64,000 nt of DNA from Granulicella aggregans (GTDB lineage Bacteria; Acidobacteriota; Terriglobia; Terriglobales; Acidobacteriaceae). The DNA is taken from positions 124,001 to 188,000 of the forward strand of contig NZ_JAGSYE010000003.1 of the NCBI RefSeq assembly GCF_025685565.1. Direction: 5' to 3'. Below are positions 17,050 to 25,850 of this stretch, in pieces (the stretch's first letter is position 1; each line of letters opens with the position of its first letter). The translations under genes were made by a program, and so were the position numbers. Below the pieces are notes generated by a model. The model did not search any database, had not been told where the DNA came from, and saw nothing but the letters and a program-made list of their open reading frames with translations.

Positions 17050-18861
17050 TTGAACTTAAGTCACTTCAATCGCATCGTGCGTCAGGTACTTTTTTTCCCG
17101 GTCATCTCGCTGGTGCTGGTCGCGGCCGCGTTGTCCTGGCAGATCTTCAGTTCCACCGATACCGTAAAACTCATCCAGGACTCTGACCAGTCCATCCAGC
17201 AGACCAATCTTGTGGGACGCCTTATCTCCGACCAGGAGTCGGGACTGCGCGGCTTCGAGGTGACCAGCGAGAAGAGTTTCCTCGCGCCTTACGACCAGGC
17301 GAGCGATCTCCTTCCAGCCGCCTTCGACAAGCTCGAAGCGCTCAAGCTCAATGCCTCCGAGCACCAGCTGATCGCCCAGCTTCGCTCCGACCACGAGATC
17401 TGGATCGAGTCCTATGCCCGCCCCGTCATCGCCATGACCCAGGCCAGCGGTCAGGAGGCCGGCCTTCACGATCTCGCACTCAATCAGCTCGGCAAGCGGC
17501 AAATGGACAAGATTCGGGCCGATCTTCAGGCCGTCGTCACCGCAGACGAGGCCCACCGTGCCCGCCGCGTGGACCATTGGCGCGTTCAGGTGCGCGACAT
17601 GGTCATCGGTCTGGTTCTCTTCGCCGTCGTGATCGGTATCTTCATCGGCCTCTTCACCCGAAACCGTCTGCACGTCGTCTCCGACGCCTACCAGAGCTGG
17701 GTGGACACCCTTCGCGTCAAGAATGAGGAACTCTTTCTCTCCGGCCAGCAGCTTCGTACCACGCTTGCGTCCATCGGCGATGGTGTCATCACGTGCGATA
17801 TCGACGGCCGCATTCGCATGATGAACCAGGTCGCATCGGACATGACTGGATGGAAGATCGACGACGCCCTGGGACGGCCTTTGGACACCGTATTCCATAT
17901 CCTTAACGGCGCGACCCGTCAGCTCATGGAAGATCCTGTCCACAAGGTCAAACGCGTCGACGCCATCGTCGGCCTTGGCCCGAACGCGACGACCGACACC
18001 ATCCTCGTCCGCCAGGACGGCACCGAGATCAACATCAGCGACAGCGGTGCCCCTATTCGTGACCAGGATGGAGCCATCACCGGCATCGTCCTCGTCTTCC
18101 GCGATGTCACCGTAGCGAAACGGACCCAGGAAGCCCTTATCGCCAACGAAAAGCTCGCCGTAGCCGGTCGCCTTGCCGCCAGCATCGCCCACGAGATTCA
18201 CAATCCGTTGGACTCTGTTTCAAACATGCTCTACCTCATGGGTGCCGGGAGCACCGAGGAAGAAAACAAGCAGTTTCTGCAGATGGCCCAGCAAGAGATC
18301 GCCCGCGTCACCCAGATCAGCCGCTCGATGCTCAGCCTCTACCGGGAGTCCACCGCGCCTATCCCTATCAATATCCGGGAGATCCTCTCCGGCACTCTCG
18401 TCCTGCTCGACCACCGTGTACAGGACCTTCAATCCACGGTGCACCTCACCGCGCCCGACGATCTCACCATCCACGGCTTCCCTGCCGAGCTACGCCAGGT
18501 CTTCACCAACCTCGTCATCAATGCCGTCGAAGCCGCCGGTGCCAGCGGCCACGTTGAGGTCACCGCCAAGCACGTTCTGCCCGCCGAATCCCCAGCCACA
18601 GAGCGGCACGCTGCCGGCGTCCTCGTCGAGATACTGGATAATGGCCCGGGAATCTCAGACGCCGCATCGTCGAAGCTCTTCCAGCCGTTCTTCTCCACCA
18701 AGGGCGAGCAAGGCACCGGCCTCGGTCTCTGGGTCAGCCGCGGAATCGTCAGCAAGCACGGCGGCATGATCAACCTCGAAAGCCGCAAAGACACCCGCGG
18801 CGCGGTCGCCCGCGTCTTCCTCAGCACCCAGCCGGTCATCTCACCCGGCGGAGCCGACTAG
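17050..18861 (+). CDS. CHASE3-PAS sensor histidine kinase
   Basis: 603 residues: membrane span about 11-31, an extracytoplasmic CHASE3 domain (about 35-180, with SDQESGLRGFEVTSEKSFL), a second span about 182-205, a PAS domain (LASIGDGVITCDIDGRI), a HisKA domain with AHEIHNPLDSV (H-box), and a HATPase domain with NLVINAVEAAG, DNGPGI and GTGLGLWVS. The N-terminus of the HisKA resembles NtrB-type kinases. The signal sensed is unknown. The TTG start is preceded by AGGATGGGGCA. It ends overlapping the convergent aldolase gene by four bases. Confidence 0.92.
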   Translation: MNLSHFNRIVRQVLFFPVISLVLVAAALSWQIFSSTDTVKLIQDSDQSIQQTNLVGRLISDQESGLRGFEVTSEKSFLAPYDQASDLLPAAFDKLEALKLNASEHQLIAQLRSDHEIWIESYARPVIAMTQASGQEAGLHDLALNQLGKRQMDKIRADLQAVVTADEAHRARRVDHWRVQVRDMVIGLVLFAVVIGIFIGLFTRNRLHVVSDAYQSWVDTLRVKNEELFLSGQQLRTTLASIGDGVITCDIDGRIRMMNQVASDMTGWKIDDALGRPLDTVFHILNGATRQLMEDPVHKVKRVDAIVGLGPNATTDTILVRQDGTEINISDSGAPIRDQDGAITGIVLVFRDVTVAKRTQEALIANEKLAVAGRLAASIAHEIHNPLDSVSNMLYLMGAGSTEEENKQFLQMAQQEIARVTQISRSMLSLYRESTAPIPINIREILSGTLVLLDHRVQDLQSTVHLTAPDDLTIHGFPAELRQVFTNLVINAVEAAGASGHVEVTAKHVLPAESPATERHAAGVLVEILDNGPGISDAASSKLFQPFFSTKGEQGTGLGLWVSRGIVSKHGGMINLESRKDTRGAVARVFLSTQPVISPGGAD

Positions 18862-19883
18862 CGCTCCAATTCCTCCACCGCGATCTCCGCAGCCCTCTCA
18901 CACACCGATCGATCCACATCCAGGTGCGTGACGAATCGCACAGCATCCGGCCCGATCGCGCTCGCCAGGACGCCTCGCGTCTTCAACCGCTCCACATAGG
19001 CCGCCGCATCCCCGGCGATCAGCTTGAAGATCACGATATTCGTCTGCACGGCTTCAAGATCGATCTCGACGAGTCCGGATTCAGCAACCGCTTCAGCGAG
19101 GATTCGCGCGTTCACATGGTCATGCGCTAAACGCCCCGGCCCTTCTTCAAGCGCAATCAACCCCGCAGCCGCAAGAACACCCGCCTGCCGCATCCCTCCG
19201 CCCAACGCCTTGCGAACGCTCCTCGCCTTCGCGATCAGCTCTTTCGATCCCACCAACATCGAGCCTACAGGCGCGCCCAGCCCCTTCGACAGGCAGAACA
19301 TCACCGTATCGAACCCGCGCGTGAGCTCTGCGACCGACAAATTCAAAGCCACAGCCGCATTGAAGACCCGCGCCCCATCAAGATGCACCGGAAGTTCAGC
19401 CTTCTTCGCCTCTGCCCAGATCTCCTCGAAGACCACAACCGGGGTCACCGTGCCACCCGCCATATTGTGCGTATTTTCGACGCAAATCAGCCCCGTCTGT
19501 GCCCGGTAGTAGATCGACGGCGCAATCACCGGCGCGATATGCGCCCACGTCAGAATCCCGCGCTCCGCCGCGACTGTCCGCACCTGACATCCGGCAAACG
19601 CCGCGATCATACCCATCTCCCAATCCAGTACATGCGAACGCGCCTCGCAGATCACCTCCTGCCCATGCTGCGTATGCAGCCGGATCGCCGTCACGTTCCC
19701 CATCGTTCCGGTCGGCATAAAGATCGCCGCCTCGCGCCTGAAGACCTCCGCAGCCTTCGCCTCCAACAGGTTTACGGTAGGGTCTTCGCCGTAGACGTCA
19801 TCCCCAACCTCAGCCTCAGCCATCGCCCGCCGCATCTTCTCTGACGGCTTCGTTACCGTGTCGCTTCGCAGATCAATCAACAC
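18858..19883 (-). CDS. ltaE: Low-specificity L-threonine aldolase
   Basis: 341 residues of a PLP enzyme (fold type I, aromatic lyase/GLY1 family). The N-terminus DLRSDTVTKPSEKMRRAMA and the lysine in CLSKGLGAPVGSML (Schiff base) are characteristic, as are MPTGTMGN and HLDGARVFNAAVA. It cleaves L-threonine or allo-threonine to glycine and acetaldehyde in the cytoplasm. Its stop overlaps the tail of the convergent kinase gene. Confidence 0.94.
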   Translation of the reverse strand: MLIDLRSDTVTKPSEKMRRAMAEAEVGDDVYGEDPTVNLLEAKAAEVFRREAAIFMPTGTMGNVTAIRLHTQHGQEVICEARSHVLDWEMGMIAAFAGCQVRTVAAERGILTWAHIAPVIAPSIYYRAQTGLICVENTHNMAGGTVTPVVVFEEIWAEAKKAELPVHLDGARVFNAAVALNLSVAELTRGFDTVMFCLSKGLGAPVGSMLVGSKELIAKARSVRKALGGGMRQAGVLAAAGLIALEEGPGRLAHDHVNARILAEAVAESGLVEIDLEAVQTNIVIFKLIAGDAAAYVERLKTRGVLASAIGPDAVRFVTHLDVDRSVCERAAEIAVEELER

Positions 19884-19910
19884 AATCTCCCTAATTCAAA
19901 AACTAAAAAG

Positions 19911-19950
19911 CCGTCATTCTCAGGCGAAGCCGAAGAATCCCCGCACTTCT
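19911..19950. repeat. GTCAT-type dispersed repeat
   Basis: A short intergenic copy beginning GTCATTCTCAGG and ending CGAAGAATCCCCGCACTT, between ltaE and the HemW-like gene. It shares the GTCAT...CCC layout with copies at 23153 and 25781. Such repeats are frequent in these genomes, here judged by their recurrence in the window. Confidence 0.45.
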
Positions 19951-19960
19951 CTTCCTCGCC

Positions 19961-21133
19961 TCAAACCGCAACCCGGAGCAACTCCCCAAAGACCTCATTC
20001 GAGATCAACCGCCCGCGCCCGCTCAACCGCACCGTGTCACCCTCCCGGCACATCAGACCACCCTGCACCAGCTCTCGCAGCGGTGCATCCAAATCTTCCA
20101 CGCGCGCGCTTCCAAACTCTCGCTCCAACTCCCCGAGCCGCACTCCCACATTCCTCCGCAGCCCCAGAAACAGCGCCTCCTCGAACGCCTCATCCGGATC
20201 GACAGACGTCACCTCACACCCAGCCCCGACGGCGTAGTCCTCCAGAGAATCCCCGTTAGCAAACCGCACCGCGCCGTCGCCCTTGCGCAGCATCGAGTGC
20301 GCATCCACTCCAAGTCCCAGATATGGCTCCCGAGCCCAATACTTCAAGTTGTGCCGCGACGCATGACCTTCCCGCGCGAAGTTCGAGATCTCATACTGCT
20401 CCAACCCCGCCTCGCCAAACTGCTCGATCGCCCGCGCATAGAACTCTGTCATCGCCTCATCGGTTGGCACTGCCGTCGCCTGGTAGCGAGGCCCGCCAGC
20501 GATCAACTCCTTGCCAAGCCGCGACTCCTCATCGACCTCCAGCATGTAGACGCTCGCGTGCGGCACGCCCGATTCCACCACCGCATCGAGCGACCGCTTC
20601 CAGCTCTGAGCCGTTTGCCGAGGAAGCCCCGCAATCAAATCCAGGCTGATCTCCGAGATCCCAGCTGCCCGCACCCGCGCGATTTCCGCCTGGCAAGCCT
20701 CCGCAGTATGCAGCCTTCCCACCGCAGCCGTCTCCTCATCCACAAACGACTGCACCCCGAAGCTGACGCGATTCACTCCATGCGCCATCGCCTCTTCGAG
20801 CGTCGCCTCCGACATCTGCCCCGGCGCGCACTCCAGCGTCACCTCGGCTCCTGCCGCGATCTCAAACTCTCGTCGCAGCGCCGCAAAGATGCTCTGCAAT
20901 TGTTTTGGCTCCAGCAGACTCGGCGTTCCGCCACCAAAGTAAATCGTATCGACGGACCCCGGCAGCTCTGCCTTCAACTCCGCAGCCCGCACCCGCGCTG
21001 CGGCGATCTCGGCAACCAACCCATCGACGTAGCCGTCCATACGCTCCAGCCCAAACGCCCCTGAAGCGAAGTTGCAGAACGTACACTTCGCCTTGCAGAA
21101 CGGCACCGAGATGTAGATTCCCAACGACTCCAT
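19961..21133 (-). CDS. hemW: HemW-like radical SAM protein
   Basis: About 390 residues. The N-terminus carries CKAKCTFCNF, the CxxxCxxC radical-SAM cluster motif in the form used by HemW/HemN, followed by DTIYFGGGTPSLL and ECAPGQM. The C-terminal HemN_C-like domain contains LGLGVDAHSML and RNVGVRLGELE. HemW was long annotated as oxygen-independent coproporphyrinogen oxidase but binds and delivers heme in characterised cases; which role applies here is not shown. The ATG at 21133 gives the family start (MESLGIYISVPFC) and is preceded by GAGG at 11 bases; the frame to 21199 is longer than usual. Confidence 0.92.
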   Translation of the reverse strand: MESLGIYISVPFCKAKCTFCNFASGAFGLERMDGYVDGLVAEIAAARVRAAELKAELPGSVDTIYFGGGTPSLLEPKQLQSIFAALRREFEIAAGAEVTLECAPGQMSEATLEEAMAHGVNRVSFGVQSFVDEETAAVGRLHTAEACQAEIARVRAAGISEISLDLIAGLPRQTAQSWKRSLDAVVESGVPHASVYMLEVDEESRLGKELIAGGPRYQATAVPTDEAMTEFYARAIEQFGEAGLEQYEISNFAREGHASRHNLKYWAREPYLGLGVDAHSMLRKGDGAVRFANGDSLEDYAVGAGCEVTSVDPDEAFEEALFLGLRRNVGVRLGELEREFGSARVEDLDAPLRELVQGGLMCREGDTVRLSGRGRLISNEVFGELLRVAV

Positions 21134-21248
21134 CGACCAAACCGCCTCACTTAAGATTCTTTCACGCGAACGCATCGAGCGCGCCACCGCAAGCCCCACC
21201 CGGCAGACTCCTCTACCTCAAGCCGAGTAGTATCATCGCATCTAATCG

Positions 21249-23126
21249 ATGGCCACCACCCCCAAACCGCGCTCCACCGCCGCCGGCGCAGACCCCACCA
21301 CGCCGCACGACCGCTTCGAAGGCGACTACCGTCCCGCGTCTCCAACTCCGTCTGCTACCGAGCCCGTCTCGAACGTCTCCGCACGCCTCGAACCCCTCCA
21401 GATCGACTTCCTCCTCCGCCTCGCCGACGCCCTGAACACCACGCTCGACCTTAACACCCTCATGCACCGCGTCGCCGACCTGGTCCGCGCTGTCATCGAC
21501 TACCGCATCTTCGCCATCCTTCTTCTAAACGACAAAACGAATGAGCTCCGTATGCGCTTCCAGACCGGCCACACCCCCGAAGCCGAACGCATGCGCATCA
21601 AGATCGGCCACGGCATCGTCGGTCAGGCCGCCCTCCAGCGCAAGTCCATGCTCATCGACGATGTGAAGAAGGACGAGAACTACATCAACATCCACGACGA
21701 CGTCATGTCGGAGCTAGCCGTCCCGCTCGTCGTCAAGAACAAGGTCATCGGCATCATCGATATCCAGTCCGAGCACGTCGGCTTCTTCACCCAGGAGCAC
21801 CGCCGCCTGCTCGAGCTCACCGCCTCCCGCATGGGCGTCGCCATCGAGAACGCCCGCCTCTACACCCGCGTCTCCCGCCAGGCCCAGACCCTCACCGTCC
21901 TCTCCGAGATCTCCCGCGAGATCTCCAGCATCCTCGACCTCGATGACCTGCTCGAACGCGTCGGCCAGGTGCTGAAGCGTGTCGTCGACTTCCAGATGTT
22001 CTCCATCCTTCTCTGGGACGACCGCACCCAGCACCTCGAACACCGCTTCAGCTCCCGCTACGGCGAACGCGTCGTCCGCGAACACGCCGTCGCCCTCGGC
22101 TACGGCATCATCGGCACCGCAGCCGAGACCCGCCAGCCCGTCCTCGCACCCGACGTCCGTAAAGACCCGCACTACATCGCCGTCAACCGCGAGGTCCGTT
22201 CCGAGCTCGCCGTCCCGCTCATCTACAAAGGCAAGGTCATCGGCGTGATCGACCTCGAACACACCCGCGTCAACTACTTCAACGAAGACCACCAGCGCAC
22301 CCTCACCACGCTCGCTGCCCAGCTCAGCGTCAGCATCGTCAACGCCCGCCTCTACCAGCGCATCTCCGAAGAAGAGCAGCGCATGGAGCGCGACCTGGAG
22401 ATGGCTCGCGAGGTCCAGCTTCGCCTGTTGCCCTCTGAGCCACCCCAGCCAGCCCACGCCGAGATCGCCGCGAAGTTCCTCGCAGCCCGCTCCATCGGCG
22501 GCGACGTCTACGACTTCCTCGACTACGGCCACGGCCGCACCGCCCTCGCCATCGGCGACGTCTCCGGCAAAGCCGCGCCTGCTGCTCTCTACGCCGCGCT
22601 GGTCAGCGGCATCCTGCGGTCGTTAGCCACAAGGCAGCTCTCGCCCGGAAAGATGCTCGCCGCGCTCAACAATCAATTGCAGGAACGCAAACTCGACGCC
22701 CAGTACGTCACCATGCTCATGGCCGTATGGGACGACGAGAACCAGACGCTGCAGATCGCCAACGCAGGCTCCGTCCAGCCCGTCTTCGTCACCAACACCA
22801 ACTGCGACGACCCCGCCGACCGCGTCGTCAAGACCATCGAAGCCGAAGGCTTCCCGCTCGGCCTCTTTCCCGACGCCGAGTACGAAGAGTTCACCTTCTC
22901 CACCCAGCCCGGAGACATGATCGTCTTCTTCTCCGACGGCATCGTCGACGCCGAAAACGCCGAGCACGAGATGTTCGGCACCGACCGCCTCGACCACGTC
23001 CTGCAGCAGCAACCGTGCCCCACTGCCGAATCCACCGTCGAAGCGATCCTCAAAGCTGTCACTGACTTTCAGGCCGGGACGGACCACTTCGATGACGAAA
23101 CGGTAGTCGTCCTCCGCGTGATCTAG
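21249..23126 (+). CDS. GAF-GAF-PP2C (SpoIIE/RsbU-type) phosphatase
   Basis: 625 residues: a disordered proline-rich leader (1-50), two GAF domains (about 60-200 and 225-375), a charged helical linker MERDLEMAREVQLRLLP, then a SpoIIE-type serine phosphatase with GGDVYDF, ALAIGDVSGKA, FFSDGIVDA and DDETVVVLRV, covering the metal-binding aspartates. Such proteins dephosphorylate an RsbV-like antagonist in response to a ligand bound by GAF. An RsbW/RsbV-like pair lies 6.5 kb away in this window, a plausible target. Confidence 0.92.
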   Translation: MATTPKPRSTAAGADPTTPHDRFEGDYRPASPTPSATEPVSNVSARLEPLQIDFLLRLADALNTTLDLNTLMHRVADLVRAVIDYRIFAILLLNDKTNELRMRFQTGHTPEAERMRIKIGHGIVGQAALQRKSMLIDDVKKDENYINIHDDVMSELAVPLVVKNKVIGIIDIQSEHVGFFTQEHRRLLELTASRMGVAIENARLYTRVSRQAQTLTVLSEISREISSILDLDDLLERVGQVLKRVVDFQMFSILLWDDRTQHLEHRFSSRYGERVVREHAVALGYGIIGTAAETRQPVLAPDVRKDPHYIAVNREVRSELAVPLIYKGKVIGVIDLEHTRVNYFNEDHQRTLTTLAAQLSVSIVNARLYQRISEEEQRMERDLEMAREVQLRLLPSEPPQPAHAEIAAKFLAARSIGGDVYDFLDYGHGRTALAIGDVSGKAAPAALYAALVSGILRSLATRQLSPGKMLAALNNQLQERKLDAQYVTMLMAVWDDENQTLQIANAGSVQPVFVTNTNCDDPADRVVKTIEAEGFPLGLFPDAEYEEFTFSTQPGDMIVFFSDGIVDAENAEHEMFGTDRLDHVLQQQPCPTAESTVEAILKAVTDFQAGTDHFDDETVVVLRVI

Positions 23127-23152
23127 TCTCTTTGAGTCGATTCGAGTAGAGC

Positions 23153-23215
23153 GTCATCCTGAGCGGAGTTTCGCGCGCACTTGCGCGAAACGGAGTCGAA
23201 GGACCCCGATACTTC
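23153..23215. repeat. GTCATCCTGAG repeat with hairpin between convergent genes
   Basis: GTCATCCTGAGC, then a perfect nine-base stem GTTTCGCGC (23168-23176) / GCGCGAAAC (23183-23191), then GTCGAAGGACCCCG. It sits between the convergent phosphatase and Nramp genes and could serve as a terminator for both. It belongs with the copies at 19911 and 25781. Confidence 0.6.
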
Positions 23216-23263
23216 CTACATCACCCAAACCGCCTGAATTTTTCTACCAACACATCTACGAAC

Positions 23264-24514
23264 TCACCCCACCAACTGGTTCCAAACCAGCACCAGCGAC
23301 ATCGCGATCACGATCCCCGCCGTCCCCCACGCCACCACGTTGAACCACCGAGAGTTCGTATACTTCCCCATCAACTCATGCTTGTTGATCAGTCTCAGCA
23401 TGAAGATCATGATCAGTGGCAGCAGCACGCCATTCAGCACCTGCGACAGCACCGCGACCTGGTACATCGGGAAGTTCGGGATCAGCACCGTCGCCGCTCC
23501 CAGCACGATCAGCAGCGTGTAGAACCAGTAAAAAAACGGCGCCTCCCTGAAGCTCTTATCCACGCCGTGCTCAAATCCCAATCCTTCGCATACCGTATAC
23601 GCAGTCGACAACGGCAGGATCGACGCCGCGAACAACGAAGCATTGAACAGCCCCGCCGCAAATAGGATGAACGCATACTGTCCCGCCAGCGGCTTCATTG
23701 CCTCGGCGGCCACGGACGCATCACTGATCGTCCGAATCCCGTGCGTGTATAAAGTAGCCGCACACGCCACCACAATGAACCACGCCACGATGTCCGTGAA
23801 GATCGACCCAACGATCACATCCAGCCGCGACGCCTTGTACTGCTTGACCGAAACTCCCTTCTCGACGATCGAAGACTGCAGATAAAACTGCATCCAAGGA
23901 GTAATTGTGGTCCCTATTACTCCCAGCGTCATGTACAGGTACGACTTGTCCTTCCACGCGCTCACGGGCGGCATCTTCACCGTCTCGGTCAACGCCAGGT
24001 GCCAGTCCGGCCCGCTCAGCACGCCCGTCACGATGTAAGCGATGTAGAAGACGCTCGCCGCGAGGAAGACCTTCTCTACGCTCTTGTAGTCGCCCTTCAC
24101 CACCAGCGCCCACACGATGACCGCGCAGATCGGCACGCTCAGATACTTGCTGATGTGGAACAACTGCATGCTGCCCGCGATGCCGATGAACTCCGTGACC
24201 ACGTTGCCGAAGTTCACCAGCACCAGCAGGATCATCATGCCGAAGGTGATCCGCAGCCCGAACTCCTCGCGGATCAGATCGCTCAGGCCTTTGCCCGTCA
24301 CCACGCCCATGCGGGCGCACATCTCCTGCACCACGATCAGTGCCAGCGTGATCGGAATCATCGTCCACAGCAAGTGGTAGCCGAACTGCGCACCAGCCTG
24401 TGAGTAAGTGAGAATTCCGCCCGAATCGTTATCGACGTTGGCCGTGATGAATCCCGGCCCCAGCACCGCCAGAAAGAGGAAGATGCGCGTCCGCCACTGC
24501 CGCCAGAACGTCAT
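23264..24514 (-). CDS. Non-canonical Nramp-family metal transporter
   Basis: 416 residues with about eleven membrane spans, clearly Nramp (SLC11) by GPGFITA, QAGAQFGYHLLW and the overall layout. The metal-site motifs differ from Mn/Fe transporters. The first-helix DPGN reads DSGG (D30-G33), so the ligand asparagine is glycine, and the sixth-helix MPH reads TPW (205-207), losing the methionine ligand and histidine. The substrate may therefore be a harder ion such as magnesium, or something else; this is inference. A soluble MgtE_N/CBS protein lies one gene upstream on the same strand. Confidence 0.9.
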   Translation of the reverse strand: MTFWRQWRTRIFLFLAVLGPGFITANVDNDSGGILTYSQAGAQFGYHLLWTMIPITLALIVVQEMCARMGVVTGKGLSDLIREEFGLRITFGMMILLVLVNFGNVVTEFIGIAGSMQLFHISKYLSVPICAVIVWALVVKGDYKSVEKVFLAASVFYIAYIVTGVLSGPDWHLALTETVKMPPVSAWKDKSYLYMTLGVIGTTITPWMQFYLQSSIVEKGVSVKQYKASRLDVIVGSIFTDIVAWFIVVACAATLYTHGIRTISDASVAAEAMKPLAGQYAFILFAAGLFNASLFAASILPLSTAYTVCEGLGFEHGVDKSFREAPFFYWFYTLLIVLGAATVLIPNFPMYQVAVLSQVLNGVLLPLIMIFMLRLINKHELMGKYTNSRWFNVVAWGTAGIVIAMSLVLVWNQLVG

Positions 24515-24695
24515 AGCCGCGCCTCAGTGAGCGGACAAGTATCGACGATCTTCAAAACAGCACAAAGCACGCGGCGAATCATCGACCCTCCCTCTTTTCT
24601 TGATTTTGTTTGGCGGGCAAGCCCTACGCGCAGGCGCGGGTCTAAGCCGGACAGCGCCGCCTATGTAGCTTAGCTCACAGCAGCAGCTTCTGGCC

Positions 24696-25751
24696 TTAGC
24701 GCACCGCAGCTTTGACCGCAGGTATCATCCCCGCCACCCGCTCAAGCACTAGCCCCACCTGCCGGTCGTTGTGATATCCGTCCCGCTCCGCTCTCGCTCT
24801 TCCCGCTGCCGCAATCCGTCGCCGTGCCGCCTCATCCGGCAGATACCGCCGGATCTTCGCAACAAGCTCTTCATAGCCGGAGAAGAAAACCGCCTCTTCC
24901 CCTTCCACAAAGCGCTGCAGATGCCCCTCCGACCGCTCCGCCAGCAGAAACCCACCGCACCCCGCGATCTCGAAGCTCTTATGGACAAACTCGTCCTGAT
25001 TGGAGTGCGTCAGGAAGCTCAGGTTGATCTTCGACCTCCAGATCCCCTCACGATACGCATCGCGATACAACTCTCCGTGCCGAAAGATCCCCGCAAACGC
25101 CTCTGCATCAAGTGCCCGTCGCCACTGCCGTTCATTCCCCGACACCGTCACCGCGAAACCGTCCTCGCCCCACAGTCGCGTCAACGTCTTCGCGCGGTCG
25201 TCATACGGCGTCCCAATAAAAGAAACCTCGCGATCGCAATCCTTGTCGCTCCATCCCGCCGGAGGAGGAAAGTTCAGCGTAGGCTCGTACGCCGTCTGAA
25301 TCTTGATCACATCGCGCGCGCCCCGCTCCTTGTAGTCCGCGATGTTCTTATCGCGCTGCACCACGTGCAGGTCATAGAAGGGAATGTCCTTCATGTACAG
25401 ACGCCAGCCCGGATCTCGCCTCGGACCGAACGGATTATCGATCATGTAACTGACCGTCGCGATGCCCATCGCCCGCAGCTTCTTCAGTGTTGACGGCCGA
25501 ATCCACAGCATCTTGTCCGCCCAGAAGAGATCTGGCCGCTCCTCCTCCGCCATGCGCAAAACATCCGCATTCAGCCGATCCACTCCCGGCCCTGCACTCA
25601 GCCGAAACAGAATCTTCCGTAGCAACGGACTCTTCGCCTCGTACCCCGCGACCGGCAGAGGCACCACCGTATGTCCCAGCCGCTCCAGCGCCCACAACCG
25701 ATGCAGCGCTGTATCGTTCTCCGTCAGCGTCCCGGCGTAAAGAATCTTCAA
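24696..25751 (-). CDS. CgeB-like glycosyltransferase
   Basis: 351 residues, GT-B-like, of the CgeB/Glyco_trans_1_2 type: N-terminal Rossmann part MKILYAGT...ALERLGHTVVPL, a middle DNPFGPRRDPGW, and a C-terminal nucleotide-sugar part with INLSFLTHSNQDEFVHKSFE and AGCGGFLLAE. Donor and acceptor are unknown; cell-surface or spore-like polysaccharide decoration is the family theme. It starts with TTG, preceded by GGAGTGGCTGG. It lies between the Nramp and MgtE_N/CBS genes, all on one strand. Confidence 0.85.
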   Translation of the reverse strand: MKILYAGTLTENDTALHRLWALERLGHTVVPLPVAGYEAKSPLLRKILFRLSAGPGVDRLNADVLRMAEEERPDLFWADKMLWIRPSTLKKLRAMGIATVSYMIDNPFGPRRDPGWRLYMKDIPFYDLHVVQRDKNIADYKERGARDVIKIQTAYEPTLNFPPPAGWSDKDCDREVSFIGTPYDDRAKTLTRLWGEDGFAVTVSGNERQWRRALDAEAFAGIFRHGELYRDAYREGIWRSKINLSFLTHSNQDEFVHKSFEIAGCGGFLLAERSEGHLQRFVEGEEAVFFSGYEELVAKIRRYLPDEAARRRIAAAGRARAERDGYHNDRQVGLVLERVAGMIPAVKAAVR

Positions 25752-25780
25752 CCAGCCACTCCGCTTTTCCTAAATAGATC

Positions 25781-25830
25781 CGTCATCTCGACCGAGCACC
25801 GCGAGTGGAGAGCCCCCGCATTTTGCTTTC
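25781..25830. repeat. GTCAT-type dispersed repeat
   Basis: Intergenic copy starting CGTCATCTCGACCGAG and ending AGAGCCCCCGCATTTTGC, between the glycosyltransferase start and the MgtE_N/CBS stop. Its core CACCGCGAGTGG forms only a weak stem. It has the same general layout as 19911 and 23153. Confidence 0.4.
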
Positions 25831-25850
25831 GCATTGAACCATCACCACCC

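Noticed and set aside
17056..18201. 381-codon minus-strand frame opposite the CHASE3 kinase
   Set aside because: Complement of a well-supported kinase; sequence rich in valine/aspartate/glycine with no domain.
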